Source: Oligoflexia bacterium | GTDB taxonomy: Bacteria > Bdellovibrionota > Bdellovibrionia > Bdellovibrionales > Bdellovibrionaceae | Direction: 5' to 3' | Length of the DNA stretch: 64,000 bases | NCBI GenBank assembly: GCA_016861345.1 | Contig: BOLD01000005.1 | Coordinates: 124,001 to 188,000, forward strand | Shown: positions 61,923 through 64,000 of the stretch, in pieces | Layout of the letters: the number at the start of each line of letters is the position of its first letter | Numbering within the stretch: position 1 is the stretch's first letter | Program-made: the position numbers and the translations under genes | The notes under the pieces: model-generated | Told to the model about the DNA's origin: nothing | What the model saw: only the letters and a program-made list of their open reading frames with translations | Databases searched by the model: none

Positions 61923-62126
61923 ATGGAAGTCAAAAAATCTAAAACTGCCAGTAAGGCAGCTAGCGATTTTTTGAGCATCAAAGTGATTGAAGTTGAAATG
62001 GACTCAGAAGAAATCAAAAGAACCAAAGAGTCTGCACAAAAGATTTTGGGACTTATGTTCTCTTTACTGCATAAGCGCGGCCGTCCTTCTAAAAATCAAG
62101 ACGAGGTATTAAGCTATGGCTTTTAA
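61923..62126 (+). CDS. Small protein (67 aa) translationally overlapping the recombinase
   Basis: ATG 61923 MEVKKSKTASKAASDFLSIKV...KRGRPSKNQDEVLSYGF*; 11-bp overlap with the recombinase start at 62116. Confidence 0.55.
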   Translation: MEVKKSKTASKAASDFLSIKVIEVEMDSEEIKRTKESAQKILGLMFSLLHKRGRPSKNQDEVLSYGF

Positions 62127-63866
62127 CATTGGACTTTATATTCGTGTCAGTACAGAAGAACAAGCCTTACGAACTGAAGGCTCTCTCGACAGCCAAAAGC
62201 ATCGCTTGAGTGGTTATGTTGATATTAAAAATATGCAACAACAAGGCTGGGGTGTTGTCATCGATGAATATATTGATGACGGTTTTTCTGCAAAGGACAC
62301 CAATCGCCCAGCCCTTCAGCGACTCATAAAAGATTTAAGAAAAGGACGTATCAACACTGTTCTTGTGACAGACTTATCTCGACTATCAAGAAGCATCAGG
62401 GACTTCTGTGGCCTTATTGATTTTTTCAAGGAGACAAAAACTCAGTTCCTTTCACTCAAAGAGCAATTTGATACAACCACTGCTGCTGGCGAGATGATGC
62501 TTTTTAATATGATTAACCTCGCTCAGTTTGAAAGACGACAAATTTCAGAACGAGTAACTTTAAATTTCCACTCACGAGCAATGAGAGGACTCAGAAATGG
62601 TGGAGCGACTATCTTAGGATACAAAGTCGAACCGACAAACAAAGCTACTTTGTTTGTAAATGAAGAAGAAGTTCCATTGGTTGATAAAGTATTTAGAACA
62701 TACATTGAAGAAAAATCAATTTATGCTACTGCTGCTAAACTACGCTCCGAGAATATCCCATTCAAAGGTGCTTTGGGAGAAATGTGGAACACACAGACTG
62801 TTAAGAATATTCTCCACAATCACAGCTACATTGGAATGAGAGAAGTAAACAAAGGCAACAAAACAAAGAATCAAAACGAATTAAGGCCTTATGAACAATA
62901 CCAAATTGTTCCTGCTTCATGGCCAGCTATAATTGATGAGGCAACCTTCTATACCGTTCAAAATATGCTCGCCGATAATGCCAAAGGTGAAAGGTCCCGC
63001 TTAAAAAATGCCAAGGCACGAACATTTTTATTTTCTGGATTGGCCGTCTGTGGCGAATGTGGCCGCGCTATCGTTGGCTCAACAGGACACGGTAAAAAAA
63101 ATAATATTCGCTACTATATTCATCGCCCACTTGAAGGAAAGCCAGTTACTTGCTCGGTAAAACGATATCGTGCTGAAGAAATTGAGGCAGCTCTTGAGGA
63201 TCACCTACTGCGAGTTATAAATCAGGCCGGATATTTAAACGGAATTGAAAAGTCAGTCGGACAATCTATTCTAGCAAATAAAGGAACTCTTGTTGCTCAA
63301 AAAGAGTACTCCGCCAAATCACTAGAACAAATTGATAAAGACATAAAAGGACTCGTAAGGCTTCAAATGCAAACTGATCATTTAGAATTACAAAAATTGT
63401 ATTCTGAACAACTCATCGAATTGCAGGGCCAAAGAAAGATAACAATTGAGACACTTGAACGTAGCAGTGCTGAGCTGTCTGATCTTATTGATCCTAAAAA
63501 ATTTGTAACAGATCTTCATGAAGGGCTTAGTCGCCTGCAAATGGCATGGAGTAAAGCTACACCTAAAATGAGAAAGTCTTTACTTCGGGTTGTAATTGAT
63601 AGGCTTATTTTTCAAAACGGAGAGGCACAAATATTTTACCGTCAGATCGATATTCGTTCTGACGGCGGCGATTCTGCAAAATCACGCAACCAACCACAAA
63701 ATGTTCTGGTGGATTTGAATACTAAGAGAAAAAGCCAAAAAGAAGGCGTGCGAAATCCTCCACTTATATCCGACAGTGGTAAGGATGCTTCGTCTAATGA
63801 TCTTGATGGTTTATCTGGAATGCCAACCCATAATTTGAAGGTCTCTGGGTGGTATATTGGTAAAAA

Positions 63867-63888
<22 letters not shown>
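62116..63888 (+). CDS. Large serine recombinase (ICE integrase), truncated by integration; reads into the tRNA gene
   Basis: GLYIRVSTEEQALRTEGSLDSQKHRLSGYV...TDLSRLSRSIRDF; internal recombinase domain; zinc ribbon CGECGRAIVGSTGHGKKNNIRYYIHRPLEGKPVTC; coiled coil; stop TGA at 63886-63888 lies in the antisense T-arm of the tRNA. Confidence 0.95.
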
Positions 63889-63943
<55 letters not shown>

Positions 63944-64000
63944 ACAGGATTCTATTGATGGTGAGAATATAGTGATGCAGAGGGTGAAAGTCAATGAAAA

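Overview
The window is a chromosomal segment (about 1-38.2 kb) next to a ~25.6-kb integrative conjugative element (ICE; about 38.25-63.87 kb). The window ends in an initiator tRNA-Met(CAT) gene on the minus strand. The protein repertoire looks Bdellovibrio-like, but that is an impression only. The chromosomal part is mostly ordinary: TIGR01777-type epimerase, BFD-like proteins, DHH phosphoesterase, greA, GDPD, a complete Opp/Dpp-type ABC operon, sohB, fadE, pdxH, rny, a hybrid histidine kinase, a PLP trans-sulfuration enzyme, a zincin protease and metG. The ICE carries a VirB/Trb-type T4SS with VirD4, a candidate oriT made of nested inverted repeats, an IS91-family transposase, a six-gene sensory operon (SBP-HK-NtrC-hydrolase-small protein-ICMT-like) with a sigma54-like promoter, a HEPN-like gene and a large serine recombinase. 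Main discovery: a 9-bp direct repeat (TGGTTGCGG) marks both ICE ends. At the right end it is the 3' CCGCAACCA of the tRNA gene. At the left end it abuts a hairpin terminator that would directly follow the tRNA in the empty site. The repeat lies in the same reading frame at both ends: the recombinase ORF (590 aa) is cut by the right end and stops inside the tRNA T-arm. An orphan HTH plus recombinase-like ORF begins, without a start codon of its own, at the left end. Joining the ends as in the excised circle predicts one continuous 741-aa serine recombinase with attP inside its coding sequence. This is a bacterial serine-recombinase analogue of the SSV-type split integrase, in which integration would truncate the enzyme and excision would restore it.
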